Positions 1 through 12,884 of a stretch of DNA of 64,000 nt are shown one piece after another. The notes under the pieces are model-generated. The model did no database searches and was not told the origin of the DNA. It saw only the letters and a program-made list of their open reading frames with translations. The position numbers and the translations under genes were made by a program. Numbering within the stretch: the first letter of the stretch is position 1; each line of letters starts with the position of its first letter. This stretch comes from Sipunculus nudus (lineage: Eukaryota; Annelida; Sipuncula; Golfingiida; Sipunculidae): assembly GCA_026874595.1 (NCBI GenBank), contig CM049318.1, forward strand, positions 44,744,456 through 44,808,455, given 5' to 3'.

Positions 1-237
1 AAAGAGTCATTAGCAATTGTATGGTCTGTACAGAAATTTGAGATGTACCTGGCTTGTAGACCGTTCACCATTCAGACCGACCACAAACCATTAAAGTGTA
101 TTAGCAAATCAAAATGTGCTAATAAGAGAGTAATGAGATGGGCACTGGTTCTACAAGAGTTTAGATTTGATATTGAAGCAGTGTCAGGTAAACTAAACCA
201 TGGACCTGATTTTCTTAGCAGACTGCCTGAGTGTTAG
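1..237 (+). CDS. Ty3/gypsy RNase H, C-terminal end (partial)
   Basis: The frame is open from the first base of the window and ends at a TAG at 235-237, so the start lies upstream. The translation contains the RNase H signature TDHKPL (about 77-94) and ends in the usual tail of this domain, DFLSRLPEC. RNase H removes the RNA strand of the RNA-DNA hybrid during reverse transcription of the element. The ORF stops here and is followed by about 220 bp, a polypurine tract and an LTR, with no integrase behind RNase H. In most gypsy elements integrase follows RNase H. A polyprotein ending in RNase H is expected of Gmr1-type elements, where integrase precedes reverse transcriptase. Family assignment is secure; Gmr1-like order is inferred because the upstream part is outside the window. 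Confidence 0.85.
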   Translation, partial: KESLAIVWSVQKFEMYLACRPFTIQTDHKPLKCISKSKCANKRVMRWALVLQEFRFDIEAVSGKLNHGPDFLSRLPEC

Positions 238-440
238 GATGTAATGAGCTATAATGTTTAGCCAGTTAAGTCTAAACATGTACAAGATTTTGCCCTGTGT
301 CATAGACCGTGGGCATGTACTAATGACAACTTGTTACATGACCCTTATGTATTGCTATGTATTGCTACATGTAAATATGTTTAGCTGGACCCTGTGAGAT
401 AGAACGATACGATGTATCGAGAAAATACCGTGTATTTTCT

Positions 441-457
441 TTAAAAGGAGGGGGTGA
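441..457 (+). promoter_or_regulatory. Polypurine tract of the LTR element
   Basis: A purine run (AAAAGGAGGGGG followed by TGA) sits directly in front of the LTR start TGTCACC. It is the expected primer site for plus-strand DNA synthesis. Position and composition are seen; function follows from LTR-retrotransposon biology. Confidence 0.7.
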
Positions 458-1597
458 TGTCACCAGACAATAGGTGACAATATGTACGGTGTTTTGTATC
501 ATAGTTTAACGAAGTCTGTTCTCTATTGATATTGACGTGAAGCGTCATCCTAAAGCGTTGACAGGTCCTGATTGTATATATATATATATTGTGTATTCTT
601 GTATGGAATCCCATCGGCTATCAGCTGATTTATCCGTGTCACGCATCGTGTGTAATTGTTACATTTGGTATGTGGGTCGCCATGGTGACGCTAACAGTCA
701 AACTAGGTCACATATATCCTTATATGGGACACTTGAGAAATAAGCCAATCAGAGAACCGGATCGCCGTATTGTGACGACGATTGTGACGTCAGAGTTCAG
801 GGAGAGACGCTGGAAGCTGCCTTCAGTTGGGTCTTGAAGCTTGAGGTGGCAGCACGCACGCACGAACATTGAAACGCCAGGGACGGCATAGAAGCAAGCT
901 TCTGCATGAGGCTAGGACCCAGCTCATAAGAACTCAGCCGTGCTGCCGAAAGAGCTTCGTATTGGCGATATAGAGGGAGCGCGTTTGTCACCTGCCGGCC
1001 TAGTTCAGCTTGACCTAAATACATAACCGCCGTAAGCCGAGAAACCATTGGTACACGAGCAAGGTCAAGGACTCTAAGCTCAACGTAAACAAAGGGCGCT
1101 ATTGCATGCATGTGAACGTGAACCTACCCGGGTCGCTGACAAGCAAGATCAGTTGAAGATCGCTAAACTCAGAAAGACTAGATCTATATGGTACTAACCA
1201 TACGCTAGATTCTACACAAAACAGTAACCAGAGATCTCTGAAGGAACTGGACTTTATTGGTTATTATACAAACCACGGACTCAGTAAACATCCTGTATTT
1301 TTAATGTGAAGAACTGTCGTATTGACACATCAACGCACACACTCACACTTGTGTCTTTGTAAGTATTGTCTTGAATTATATTTGTGAATTTAACCCGATG
1401 TCTCATAGTTTCTATTGATCTGGGTGTATGATTGTCTGGTATTTTTATACACGTCCTTAAAAGAACCTGGAAATGTCACCTGTAATGACCGGGATCTAAT
1501 TTCTTGATTAATGAAATCAAGTGGCGAGCGTTAACCCATCCTATTGTTTTATAGGATATATCCGTTGTAAAGTTATCACGTTAAGAAAGGGGTGACA
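458..1597 (+). mobile_element. 3' LTR of the Ty3/gypsy element
   Basis: The segment begins TGTCACC just behind the polypurine tract and ends GGTGACA, giving a 7-bp terminal inverted repeat with the canonical TG...CA ends, over 1140 bp. Immediately to its right, at 1598, satellite sequence begins in mid-monomer (GTGGGGTTAG), so the element inserted into the satellite. The target duplication would be GTGG or GTGGG and its other copy lies left of the window. No second LTR is available to confirm the boundaries. Confidence 0.65.
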
Positions 1598-4500
1598 GTG
1601 GGGTTAGTACCCATACAACTGTGATATACTACAAATATACTGTGACAATTGTGCTGACTTATTGACTTTCTAGGGTTAGGGTTAGTTCCAATACATCTGT
1701 GACAGAAACTATATACTGTCATATTATTGATGACTTGTTGTCTTTTAGGGTTAAGGGTAAGTACCATTCATGCTGTGACAAGCACATTTTACTGTGACAA
1801 GTTTGATGACTTGTTGTTTTTCAAGGGTTGGGGCTAGTACCCATACCTCTGTGCTAAACAAATATACTGTGACAATTGTGCTGACTTATTGTCTTTCTAG
1901 GGTTAGGGTTAGTACCAATCCCTCTTTGACAAGCACCTTTTACTGTGACAAGTGTGGTCACTAGTTGTCTTTCAAGAGGAAGGGTTAGTACCCATACCTC
2001 TGTGACAATCATATTTTATTGTTTCAAGTGTGGTGACTTATTATTTTTCAAGGGTGGGGTTAGTACCCATACAACTGTGATATACTACAAATATACTGTG
2101 ACAATTGTGCTGACTTATCGACTTTCTAGGGTTAGGGTTAGTTCCAATACATCTGTGACAGAAACTATATACTGTCATATTATTGATGACTTGTTGTCTT
2201 CTAGGGTTAAGGGTAAGTATCATTCATGCTGTGACAAGCACATTTTACTGTGACAAGTGTGATGACTTGTTGTTTTTCAAGGGTTGGGGCTAGTACTCAT
2301 ACCTCTGTGCTAAACAAATATACTGTGTCAATTGTGCTGACTTATTGTCTTTCTAGGGTTAGGGTTAGGGTTAGTACCGATCCCTCTTTGACAAGCACCT
2401 TTTACTGTGACAAGTGTGGTCACTAGTTGTCTTTCAAGAGTAAGGGTTAGAACCCATACCTCGGTGACAATCATATTTTATTGTTTCAAGTGTGGTGACT
2501 TATTATTTTTCAAGGGTGGGGTTAGTACCCATACAACTGTGATATACTACAAATATACTGTGACAATTGTGCTGACTTATTGACTTTCTAGGGTTAGGGT
2601 TAGTTCCAATACATCTGTGACAGAAACTATATACTGTCATATTATTGATGACTTGTTGTCTTCTAGGGTTAAGGGTAAGTATCATTCATGCTGTGACAAG
2701 CACATTTTACTGTGACAAGTGTGATGACTTGTTGTTTTTCAAGGGTTGGGGCTAGTACTCATACCTCTGTGCTAAACAAATATACTGTGTCAATTGTGCT
2801 GACTTATTGTCTTTCTAGGGTTAGGGTTAGGGTTAGTACCGATCCCTCTTTGACAAGCACCTTTTACTGTGACAAGTGTGGTCACTAGTTGTCTTTCAAG
2901 AGTAAGGGTTAGAACCCATACCTCTGTGACAATCATATTTTATTGTTTCAAGTGTGGTGACTTATTATTTTTCAAGGGTGGGGTTAGTACCCATACAACT
3001 GTGATATACTACAAATATACTGTGACAATTGTGCTGACTTATCGACTTTCTAGGGTTAGGGTTAGTTCCAATACATCTGTGACAGAAACTATATACTGTC
3101 ATGTTATTGATGACTTGTTGTCTTTTAGGGTTAAGGGTAAGTATCATTCATGCTGTGACAAGCACATTTTACTGTGACAAGTGTGATGACTTGTTGTTTT
3201 TCAAGGGTCGGGGCTAGTACCTATACCTCTGTGCTAAACAAATATACTGTGACAATTGTGCTGACTTATTGTCTTTCTAGGGTTAGGGTTAGTACCAATC
3301 CCTCTTTGACAAGCACCTTTTACTGTGACAAGTGTGGTCACTAGTTGTCTTTCAAGAGTAAGGGTTAGTACCCATACCTCTGTGACAATCATATTTTATT
3401 GTTTCAAGTGTGGTGACTTATTATTTTTCAAGGGTGGGGTTAGTACCCATACAACTGTGATATACTACAAATATACTGTGACAATTGTGCTGACTTATTG
3501 ACTTTCTAGGGTTAGGGTTAGTTCCAATACATCTGTGACAGAAACTATATACTGTCATATTATTGATGACTTGTTGTCTTTTAGGGTTAAGGGTAAGTAC
3601 CATTCATGCTGTGACAAGCACATTTTACTGTGACAAGTTTGATGACTTGTTGTTTTTCAAGGGTTGGGGCTAGTACCCATACCTCTGTGCTAAACAAATA
3701 TACTGTGACAATTGTGCTGACTTATTGTCTTTCTAGGGTTAGGGTTAGGGTTAGTACCAATCCCTCTTTGACAAGCACCTTTTACTGTGACAAGTGTGGT
3801 CACTAGTTGTCTTTCAAGAGGAAGGGTTAGTACCCATACCTCTGTGACAATCATATTTTCTTGTTTCAAGTGTGGTGACTTATTATTTTTCAAGGGTGGG
3901 GTTAGTACCCATACAACTGTGATATACTACAAATATACTGTGACAATTGTGCTGACTTATTGACTTTCTAGGGTTAGGGTTAGTTCCAATACATCTGTGA
4001 CAGAAACTATATACTGTCATATTATTGATGACTTGTTGTCTTCTAGGGTTAAGGGTAAGTATCATTCATGCTGTGACAAGCACATTTTACTGTGACAAGT
4101 GTGATGACTTGTTGTTTTTCAAGGGTTGGGGCTAGTACTCATACCTCTGTGCTAAACAAATATACTGTGTCAATTGTGCTGACTTATTGTCTTTCTAGGG
4201 TTAGGGTTAGGGTTAGTACCGATCCCTCTTTGACAAGCACCTTTTACTGTGACAAGTGTGGTCACTAGTTGTCTTTCAAGAGTAAGGGTTAGAACCCATA
4301 CCTCTGTGACAATCATATTTTATTGTTTCAAGTGTGGTGACTTATTATTTTTCAAGGGTGGGGTTAGTACCCATACAACTGTGATATACTACAAATATAC
4401 TGTGACAATTGTGCTGACTTATCGACTTTCTAGGGTTAGGGTTAGTTCCAATACATCTGTGACAGAAACTATATACTGTCATGTTATTGATGACTTGTTG

Positions 4501-7500
4501 TCTTTTAGGGTTAAGGGTAAGTATCATTCATGCTGTGACAAGCACATTTTACTGTGACAAGTGTGATGACTTGTTGTTTTTCAAGGGTCGGGGCTAGTAC
4601 CCATACCTCTGTGCTAAACAAATATACTGTGACAATTGTGCTGACTTATTGTCTTTCTAGGGTTAGGGTTAGTACCAATCCCTCTTTGACAAGCACCTTT
4701 TACTGTGACAAGTGTGGTCACTAGTTGTCTTTCAAGAGTAAGGGTTAGTACCCATACCTCTGTGACAATCATATTTTATTGTTTCAAGTGTGGTGACTTA
4801 TTATTTTTCAAGGGTGGGGTTAGTACCCATACAACAGTGATATACTACAAATATACTGTGACAATTGTGCTGACTTATTGACTTTCTAGGGTTAGGGTTA
4901 GTTCCAATACATCTGTGACAGAAACTATATACTGTCATATTATTGATGACTTGTTGTCTTTTAGGGTTAAGGGTAAGTACCATTCATGCTGTGACAAGCA
5001 CATTTTACTGTGACAAGTTTGATGACTTGTTGTTTTTCAAGGGTTGGGGCTAGGACCCATACCTCTGTGCTAAACAAATATACTGTGACAATTGTGCTGA
5101 CTTATTGTCTTTCTAGGGTTAGGGTTAGTACCAATCCCTCTTTGACAAGCACCTTTTACTGTGACAAGTGCGGTCACTAGTTGTCTTTCAAGAGGAAGGG
5201 TTAGTACCCATACCTCTGTGACAATCATATTTTATTGTTTCAAGTGTGGTGACTTATTATTTTTCAAGGGTGGGGTTAGTACCCATACAACTGTGATATA
5301 CTACAAATATACTGTGACAATTGTGCTGACTTATTGACTTTCTAGGGTTAGGGTTAGTTCCAATACATCTGTGACAGAAACTATATACTGTCATATTATT
5401 GATGACTTGTTGTCTTCTAGGGTTAAGGGTAAGTATCATTCATGCTGTGACAAGCACATTTTACTGTGACAAGTGTGATGACTTGTTGTTTTTCAAGGGT
5501 TGGGGCTAGTACTCATACCTCTGTGCTAAACAAATATACTGTGTCAATTGTGCTGACTTATTGTCTTTCTAGGGTTAGGGTTAGTACCGATCCCTATTTG
5601 ACAAGCACCTTTTACTGTGACAAGTGTGGTCACTAGTTGTCTTTCAAGAGTAAGGGTTAGAACCCATACCTCTGTGACAATCATATTTTATTGTTTCAAG
5701 TGTGGTGACTTATTATTTTTCAAGGGTGGGGTTAGTACCCATACAACTGTGATATACTACAAATATACTGTGACAATTGTGCTGACTTATTGACTTTCTA
5801 GGGTTAGGGTTAGTTCCAATACATCTGTGACAGAAACTATATACTGTCATATTATTGATGACTTGTTGTCTTCTAGGGTTAAGGGTAAGTATCATTCATG
5901 CTGTGACAAGCACATTTTACTGTGACAAGTGTGATGACTTGTTGTTTTTCAAGGGTCGGGGCTAGTACCCATACCTCTGTGCTAAACAAATATACTGTGA
6001 CAATTGTGCTGACTTATTGTCTTTCTAGGGTTAGGGTTAGTACCAATCCCTCTTTGACAAGCACCTTTTACTGTGACAAGTGTGGTCACTAGTTGTCTTT
6101 CAAGAGTAAGGGTTAGTACCCATACCTCTGTGACAATCATATTTTATTGTTTCAAGTGTGGTGACTTATTATTTTTCAAGGGTGGGGTTAGTACCCATAC
6201 AACAGTGATATACTACAAATATACTGTGACAATTGTGCTGACTTATTGACTTTCTAGGGTTAGGGTTAGTTCCAATACATCTGTGACAGAAACTATATAC
6301 TGTCATATTATTGATGACTTGTTGTCTTTTAGGGTTAAGGGTAAGTACCATTCATGCTGTGACAAGCACATTTTACTGTGACAAGTTTGATGACTTGTTG
6401 TTTTTCAAGGGTTGGGGCTAGGACCCATACCTCTGTGCTAAACAAATATACTGTGACAATTGTGCTGACTTATTGTCTTTCTAGGGTTAGGGTTAGTACC
6501 AATCCCTCTTTGACAAGCACCTTTTACTGTGACAAGTGCGGTCACTAGTTGTCTTTCAAGAGGAAGGGTTAGTACCCATACCTCTGTGACAATCATATTT
6601 TATTGTTTCAAGTGTGGTGACTTATTATTTTTCAAGGGTGGGGTTAGTACCCATACAACTGTGATATACTACAAATATACTGTGACAATTGTGCTGACTT
6701 ATTGACTTTCTAGGGTTAGGTCCAATACATCTGTGACAGAAACTATATACTGTCATATTATTGATGACTTGTTGTCTTCTAGGGTTAAGGGTAAGTATCA
6801 TTCATGCTGTGACAAGCACATTTTACTGTGACAAGTGTGATGACTTGTTGTTTTTCAAGGGTTGGGGCTAGTACTCATACCTCTGTGCTAAACAAATATA
6901 CTGTGTCAATTGTGCTGACTTATTGTCTTTCTAGGGTTAGGGTTAGTACCGATCCCTATTTGACAAGCACCTTTTACTGTGACAAGTGTGGTCACTAGTT
7001 GTCTTTCAAGAGTAAGGGTTAGAACCCATACCTCTGTGACAATCATATTTTATTGTTTCAAGTGTGGTGACTTATTATTTTTCAAGGGTGGGGTTAGTAC
7101 CCATACAACTGTGATATACTACAAATATACTGTGACAATTGTGCTGACTTATTGACTTTCTAGGGTTAGGGTTAGTTCCAATACATCTGTGACAGAAACT
7201 ATATACTGTCATATTATTGATGACTTGTTGTCTTCTAGGGTTAAGGGTAAGTATCATTCATGCTGTGACAAGCACATTTTACTGTGACAAGTGTGATGAC
7301 TTGTTGTTTTTCAAGGGTTGGGGCTAGTACTCATACCTCTGTGCTAAACAAATATACTGTGTCAATTGTGCTGACTTATTGTCTTTCTAGGGTTAGGGTT
7401 AGGGTTAGTACCGATCCCTCTTTGACAAGCACCTTTTACTGTGACAAGTGTGGTCACTAGTTGTCTTTCAAGAGTAAGGGTTAGAACCCATACCTCTGTG

Positions 7501-10500
7501 ACAATCATATTTTATTGTTTCAAGTGTGGTGACTTATTATTTTTCAAGGGTGGGGTTAGTACCCATACAACTGTGATATACTACAAATATACTGTGACAA
7601 TTGTGCTGACTTATCGACTTTCTAGGGTTAGGGTTAGTTCCAATACATCTGTGACAGAAACTATATACTGTCATGTTATTGATGACTTGTTGTCTTTTAG
7701 GGTTAAGGGTAAGTATCATTCATGCTGTGACAAGCACATTTTACTGTGACAAGTGTGATGACTTGTTGTTTTTCAAGGGTCGGGGCTAGTACCTATACCT
7801 CTGTGCTAAACAAATATACTGTGACAATTGTGCTGACTTATTGTCTTTCTAGGGTTAGGGTTAGTACCAATCCCTCTTTGACAAGCACCTTTTACTGTGA
7901 CAAGTGTGGTCACTAGTTGTCTTTCAAGAGTAAGGGTTAGTACCCATACCTCTGTGACAATCATATTTTATTGTTTCAAGTGTGGTGACTTATTATTTTT
8001 CAAGGGTGGGGTTAGTACCCATACAACTGTGATATACCACAAATATACTGTGACAATTGTGCTGACTTATTGACTTTCTAGGGTTAGGGTTAGTTCCAAT
8101 ACATCTGTGACAGAAACTATATACTGTCATATTATTGATGACTTGTTGTCTTTTAGGGTTAAGGGTAAGTACCATTCATGCTGTGACAAGCACATTTTAC
8201 TGTGACAAGTTTGATGACTTGTTGTTTTTCAAGGGTTGGGGCTAGTACCCATACCTCTGTGCTAAACAAATATACTGTGACAATTGTGCTGACTTATTGT
8301 CTTTCTAGGGTTAGGGTTAGGGTTAGTACCAATCCCTCTTTGACAAGCACCTTTTACTGTGACAAGTGTGGTCACTAGTTGTCTTTCAAGAGGAAGGGTT
8401 AGTACCCATACCTCTGTGACAATCATATTTTCTTGTTTCAAGTGTGGTGACTTATTATTTTTCAAGGGTGGGGTTAGTACCCATACAACTGTGATATACT
8501 ACAAATATACTGTGACAATTGTGCTGACTTATTGACTTTCTAGGGTTAGGGTTAGTTCCAATACATCTGTGACAGAAACTATATACTGTCATATTATTGA
8601 TGACTTGTTGTCTTCTAGGGTTAAGGGTAAGTATCATTCATGCTGTGACAAGCACATTTTACTGTGACAAGTGTGATGACTTGTTGTTTTTCAAGGGTTG
8701 GGGCTAGTACTCATACCTCTGTGCTAAACAAATATACTGTGTCAATTGTGCTGACTTATTGTCTTTCTAGGGTTAGGGTTAGGGTTAGTACCGATCCCTC
8801 TTTGACAAGCACCTTTTACTGTGACAAGTGTGGTCACTAGTTGTCTTTCAAGAGTAAGGGTTAGAACCCATACCTCTGTGACAATCATATTTTATTGTTT
8901 CAAGTGTGGTGACTTATTATTTTTCAAGGGTGGGGTTAGTACCCATACAACTGTGATATACTACAAATATACTGTGACAATTGTGCTGACTTATCGACTT
9001 TCTAGGGTTAGGGTTAGTTCCAATACATCTGTGACAGAAACTATATACTGTCATGTTATTGATGACTTGTTGTCTTTTAGGGTTAAGGGTAAGTATCATT
9101 CATGCTGTGACAAGCACATTTTACTGTGACAAGTGTGATGACTTGTTGTTTTTCAAGGGTCGGGGCTAGTACCCATACCTCTGTGCTAAACAAATATACT
9201 GTGACAATTGTGCTGACTTATTGTCTTTCTAGGGTTAGGGTTAGTACCAATCCCTCTTTGACAAGCACCTTTTACTGTGACAAGTGTGGTCACTAGTTGT
9301 CTTTCAAGAGTAAGGGTTAGTACCCATACCTCTGTGACAATCATATTTTATTGTTTCAAGTGTGGTGACTTATTATTTTTCAAGGGTGGGGTTAGTACCC
9401 ATACAACAGTGATATACTACAAATATACTGTGACAATTGTGCTGACTTATTGACTTTCTAGGGTTAGGGTTAGTTCCAATACATCTGTGACAGAAACTAT
9501 ATACTGTCATATTATTGATGACTTGTTGTCTTTTAGGGTTAAGGGTAAGTACCATTCATGCTGTGACAAGCACATTTTACTGTGACAAGTTTGATGACTT
9601 GTTGTTTTTCAAGGGTTGGGGCTAGGACCCATACCTCTGTGCTAAACAAATATACTGTGACAATTGTGCTGACTTATTGTCTTTCTAGGGTTAGGGTTAG
9701 TACCAATCCCTCTTTGACAAGCACCTTTTACTGTGACAAGTGCGGTCACTAGTTGTCTTTCAAGAGGAAGGGTTAGTACCCATACCTCTGTGACAATCAT
9801 ATTTTATTGTTTCAAGTGTGGTGACTTATTATTTTTCAAGGGTGGGGTTAGTACCCATACAACTGTGATATACTACAAATATACTGTGACAATTGTGCTG
9901 ACTTATTGACTTTCTAGGGTTAGGGTTAGTTCCAATACATCTGTGACAGAAACTATATACTGTCATATTATTGATGACTTGTTGTCTTCTAGGGTTAAGG
10001 GTAAGTATCATTCATGCTGTGACAAGCACATTTTACTGTGACAAGTGTGATGACTTGTTGTTTTTCAAGGGTTGGGGCTAGTACTCATACCTCTGTGCTA
10101 AACAAATATACTGTGTCAATTGTGCTGACTTATTGTCTTTCTAGGGTTAGGGTTAGTACCGATCCCTATTTGACAAGCACCTTTTACTGTGACAAGTGTG
10201 GTCACTAGTTGTCTTTCAAGAGTAAGGGTTAGAACCCATACCTCTGTGACAATCATATTTTATTGTTTCAAGTGTGGTGACTTATTATTTTTCAAGGGTG
10301 GGGTTAGTACCCATACAACTGTGATATACTACAAATATACTGTGACAATTGTGCTGACTTATTGACTTTCTAGGGTTAGGGTTAGTTCCAATACATCTGT
10401 GACAGAAACTATATACTGTCATATTATTGATGACGTGTTGTCTTCTAGGGTTAAGGGTAAGTATCATTCATGCTGTGACAAGCACATTTTACTGTGACAA

Positions 10501-11168
10501 GTTTGATGACTTGTTGTTTTTCAAGGGTTGGGGCTAGTACTCATACCTCTGTGCTAAACAAATATACTGTGTCAATTGTGCTGACTTATTGTCTTTCTAG
10601 GGTTAGGGTTAGGGTTAGTACCAATCCCTCTTTGACAAGCACCTTTTACTGTGACAAGTGTGGTCACTAGTTGTCTTTCAAGAGTAAGGGTTAGTACCCA
10701 TACCTCTGTGACAATCATATTTTATTGTTTCAAGTGTGGTGACTTATTTTTTTTCAAGGGTGGGGTTAGTACCCATACAACTGTGATATACTACAAATAT
10801 ACTGTGACAATTGTGCTGACTTATTGACTTTCTAGGGTTAGGGTTAGTTCCAATACATCTGTGACAGAAACTATATACTGTCATATTATTGATGACTTGT
10901 TGTCTTTTAGGGTTAAGGGTTAGTACTATTAATGCTGTGACAAGCACATTTTACTGTGACAAGTGTGATGACTTGTTGTTTTTCAAAGGTTAGGGTTAGT
11001 ACCCATACCTCTGTGACAGGCCTCCTTTACAGTGTCAAGTGTGGTGAATTATCTTTCAAGGGTTTGTACCATACCTCTGTAACAAGCACCTTTTACTGTG
11101 TAAAATGAGATGACTTGTCATCTTTACTTTGATAAAGTGTGATGACATGTTTTCTTTCAATTGTAAGG
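1598..11168. repeat. 456-bp satellite with internal telomere-type hexamers and higher-order structure
   Basis: About twenty-one head-to-tail monomers. A fixed landmark (TTATTTTTCAAGG) recurs at 2041, 2503, 2965, 3421, 3883, 4345, 4801, 5257, 5713, 6169, 6625, 7075, 7537, 7993, 8455, 8917, 9373, 9829 and 10285, and as a one-base variant at 10747. Spacings are 450, 456 or 462 bp. Each monomer consists of five diverged subunits of about 91 bp with the plan: GACTTRTTGTCTTTC, then GGGTTA once to three times, then GTACCCATACCTCTGTGACAA. The 6-bp length steps come from gain or loss of one GGGTTA. Open frames of 60 and 102 codons recur in every copy, but they are by-products of the periodicity. Copies after about 10985 are degenerate. 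Confidence 0.95.
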
Positions 11169-11176
11169 GTTTGTTC

Positions 11177-12077
11177 TAGGGTTGGGACGGTTACCGGTAT
11201 ACGGTATTATCATGATATCTGACAGCTACGGTTATCATACCGTCAACTTTCCTATTATCGGGATACCACGATATCATTTTTTGTTCACGATTTTGGTTCA
11301 CAAGCAAGCCCTTTAGGTTCAAAATAAATTTATTTCAAAGAATCACATTTATTTTTATAAACCACATGTATCTGAATACACGCGCGTGGGTGGAACCCTG
11401 TACTTACAGACTTCGGGATTAGTCGGAAATGTCCGCGTGTAGGTGGAAAAGTGTGCTTACAGACTTCGGGATTAGTCGGAAATGTCCGGAAGTAGCAGGA
11501 TGAATCAGAGAGGACAAAAGCTTGAGAATTACAGGAGAAAATAACATTATAATTGAAGAGCAATAAATACACATATTTATGCTTTTATTACATGGAACGA
11601 AAATGTCAACATAAAAGTGTCACAACTGAATCGAACATTCCATACGGGTTGCATATTTTGCCATAAAAAATTAGGATGGTATATTTAGCCATGATTGGTA
11701 TGACACGCTCTCCGAAAATTCGCCGGGATTCTCCGGCTCTAATGTAGCTATAGGAAACTGATGGAAAGTTCTGACAAGCGTGATTCGACGATGGGGGCAG
11801 GACTTCCCGCGCCTCAAGCTTGCACACCTGCAGGACCTTCATGCAACTTACATCACTTAATGAGTCATTCTGTGGTACTGGCACAATAGGTATAAATGAT
11901 ATTAATACTTAACCCCTTGTATAAAGTCAAGACTTTAAAGGTGGTTGTTATAAATATCATTATTGATGGCTCATTATTGCCATTATATATAATTAAATAT
12001 ATCGCGATATCACGGTATATCGCGATAAAATTTGAATAATTATCATGATATCAAAAACCTGTATCGTCCCAACACTA
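11177..12077. mobile_element. Non-autonomous hAT-type element with 8-bp target duplication
   Basis: The left end reads TAGGGTTGGGACG and the right end CGTCCCAACACTA, a terminal inverted repeat of 13 bp with one mismatch. It is flanked by a perfect 8-bp direct repeat GTTTGTTC (11169-11176 and 12078-12085), which is the hAT target-duplication length. The subterminal regions are rich in CGATAT, ATCATGATATC and CGGTAT motifs. No transposase-like reading frame is recognisable in the 901 bp, so it would need a transposase in trans. It sits in the degenerate right edge of the satellite and is therefore younger than that part of the array. Confidence 0.85.
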
Positions 12078-12085
12078 GTTTGTTC

Positions 12086-12360
12086 TCATACCTCTGTGAC
12101 AAGCACTTTTTACTGTGATTATATTCTCTCTTTCAAGGGTAAGGGTTTGTTCTCATACCTCTGTGACAAGCACATTTTACTGTGATGACTTGATCTCTTT
12201 CACAGGTTAGGGTTAATACCCATACTTTTGTGACAAGCACCATTTACTTTAACAAATGTTGTTGTATTTCAGGGCTTAGGGCTTTACCCCATACCTCTTA
12301 GACAAGCACTCTTTACTTTGATAAAATGTCATGACTTGCACTCTTTACTTTGATAAAGTG
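12086..12360. repeat. Degenerate satellite remnant right of the hAT element
   Basis: Diverged versions of the 91-bp satellite subunit continue here (CATACCTCTGTGACAAGCAC, CTTTCAAGGGTAAGGGTT, TTTACTGTGATGACTTG). This is the decayed outer edge of the array at 1598-11168, severed from it by the hAT insertion. Confidence 0.8.
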
Positions 12361-12884
12361 TCATGACTTAGTCTTTACATTGACTTTACAAGGTGTGATA
12401 ACTTTAATCTTTATCCTATTTCATACTGTGAGCTGCAATAGTTTCTTCTGCAAAACTTTTGTTTTAGCTTCTTTTTTATTGCACAACACAATTATTCAGT
12501 GGTGGCCTTTGTTCAAGGTTAGGGAAATTATTTTTGGCAGATTTATTTGACCTTAACAATGATAGGACCGTGAGATACTTTGGTAAATAAAGCTTGTAGT
12601 TATTTGTACTAACAAAGTTTATAAGCAAAGCTGTGCTGACAATTATTGGCTCTATATCCAGCTAATATGTAGGTTAATCCTTGAGTAAAACATATATGTA
12701 TTCTGATTTCATATTTTGCTTTAAATAGGCATCTGTTAAATATTTAGCTTGAAAAAAAGCATTGGAGCTACAGTGTTTCAGTATGTATAAACAGAATTGG
12801 CAACATGCCAAAATTTTGTTTGTATGTAAAATTAGCTTGACAGACTGCCAACTATTTCAGATTTGGCAACGGAGCCATTTCAGC
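12361..12884. other. AT-rich spacer, nothing recognised
   Basis: No coding signature, tandem structure or element terminus was recognised here. Confidence 0.5.

Noticed and set aside
1576-10947. Some twenty recurrent 60-codon minus-strand and 102-codon plus-strand open frames
   Set aside because: They repeat with the satellite period and contain telomere-hexamer translations (LTLNPK, NPNPRKS). They are by-products of repetition, with no promoter or family.
1598-11168. CRISPR-like array
   Set aside because: There are no short repeats with unique spacers; the array is a continuous tandem satellite in animal DNA.
11330-11884. Two minus-strand frames inside the hAT-type element as a transposase
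   Set aside because: They show no recognisable transposase motif and are too short.
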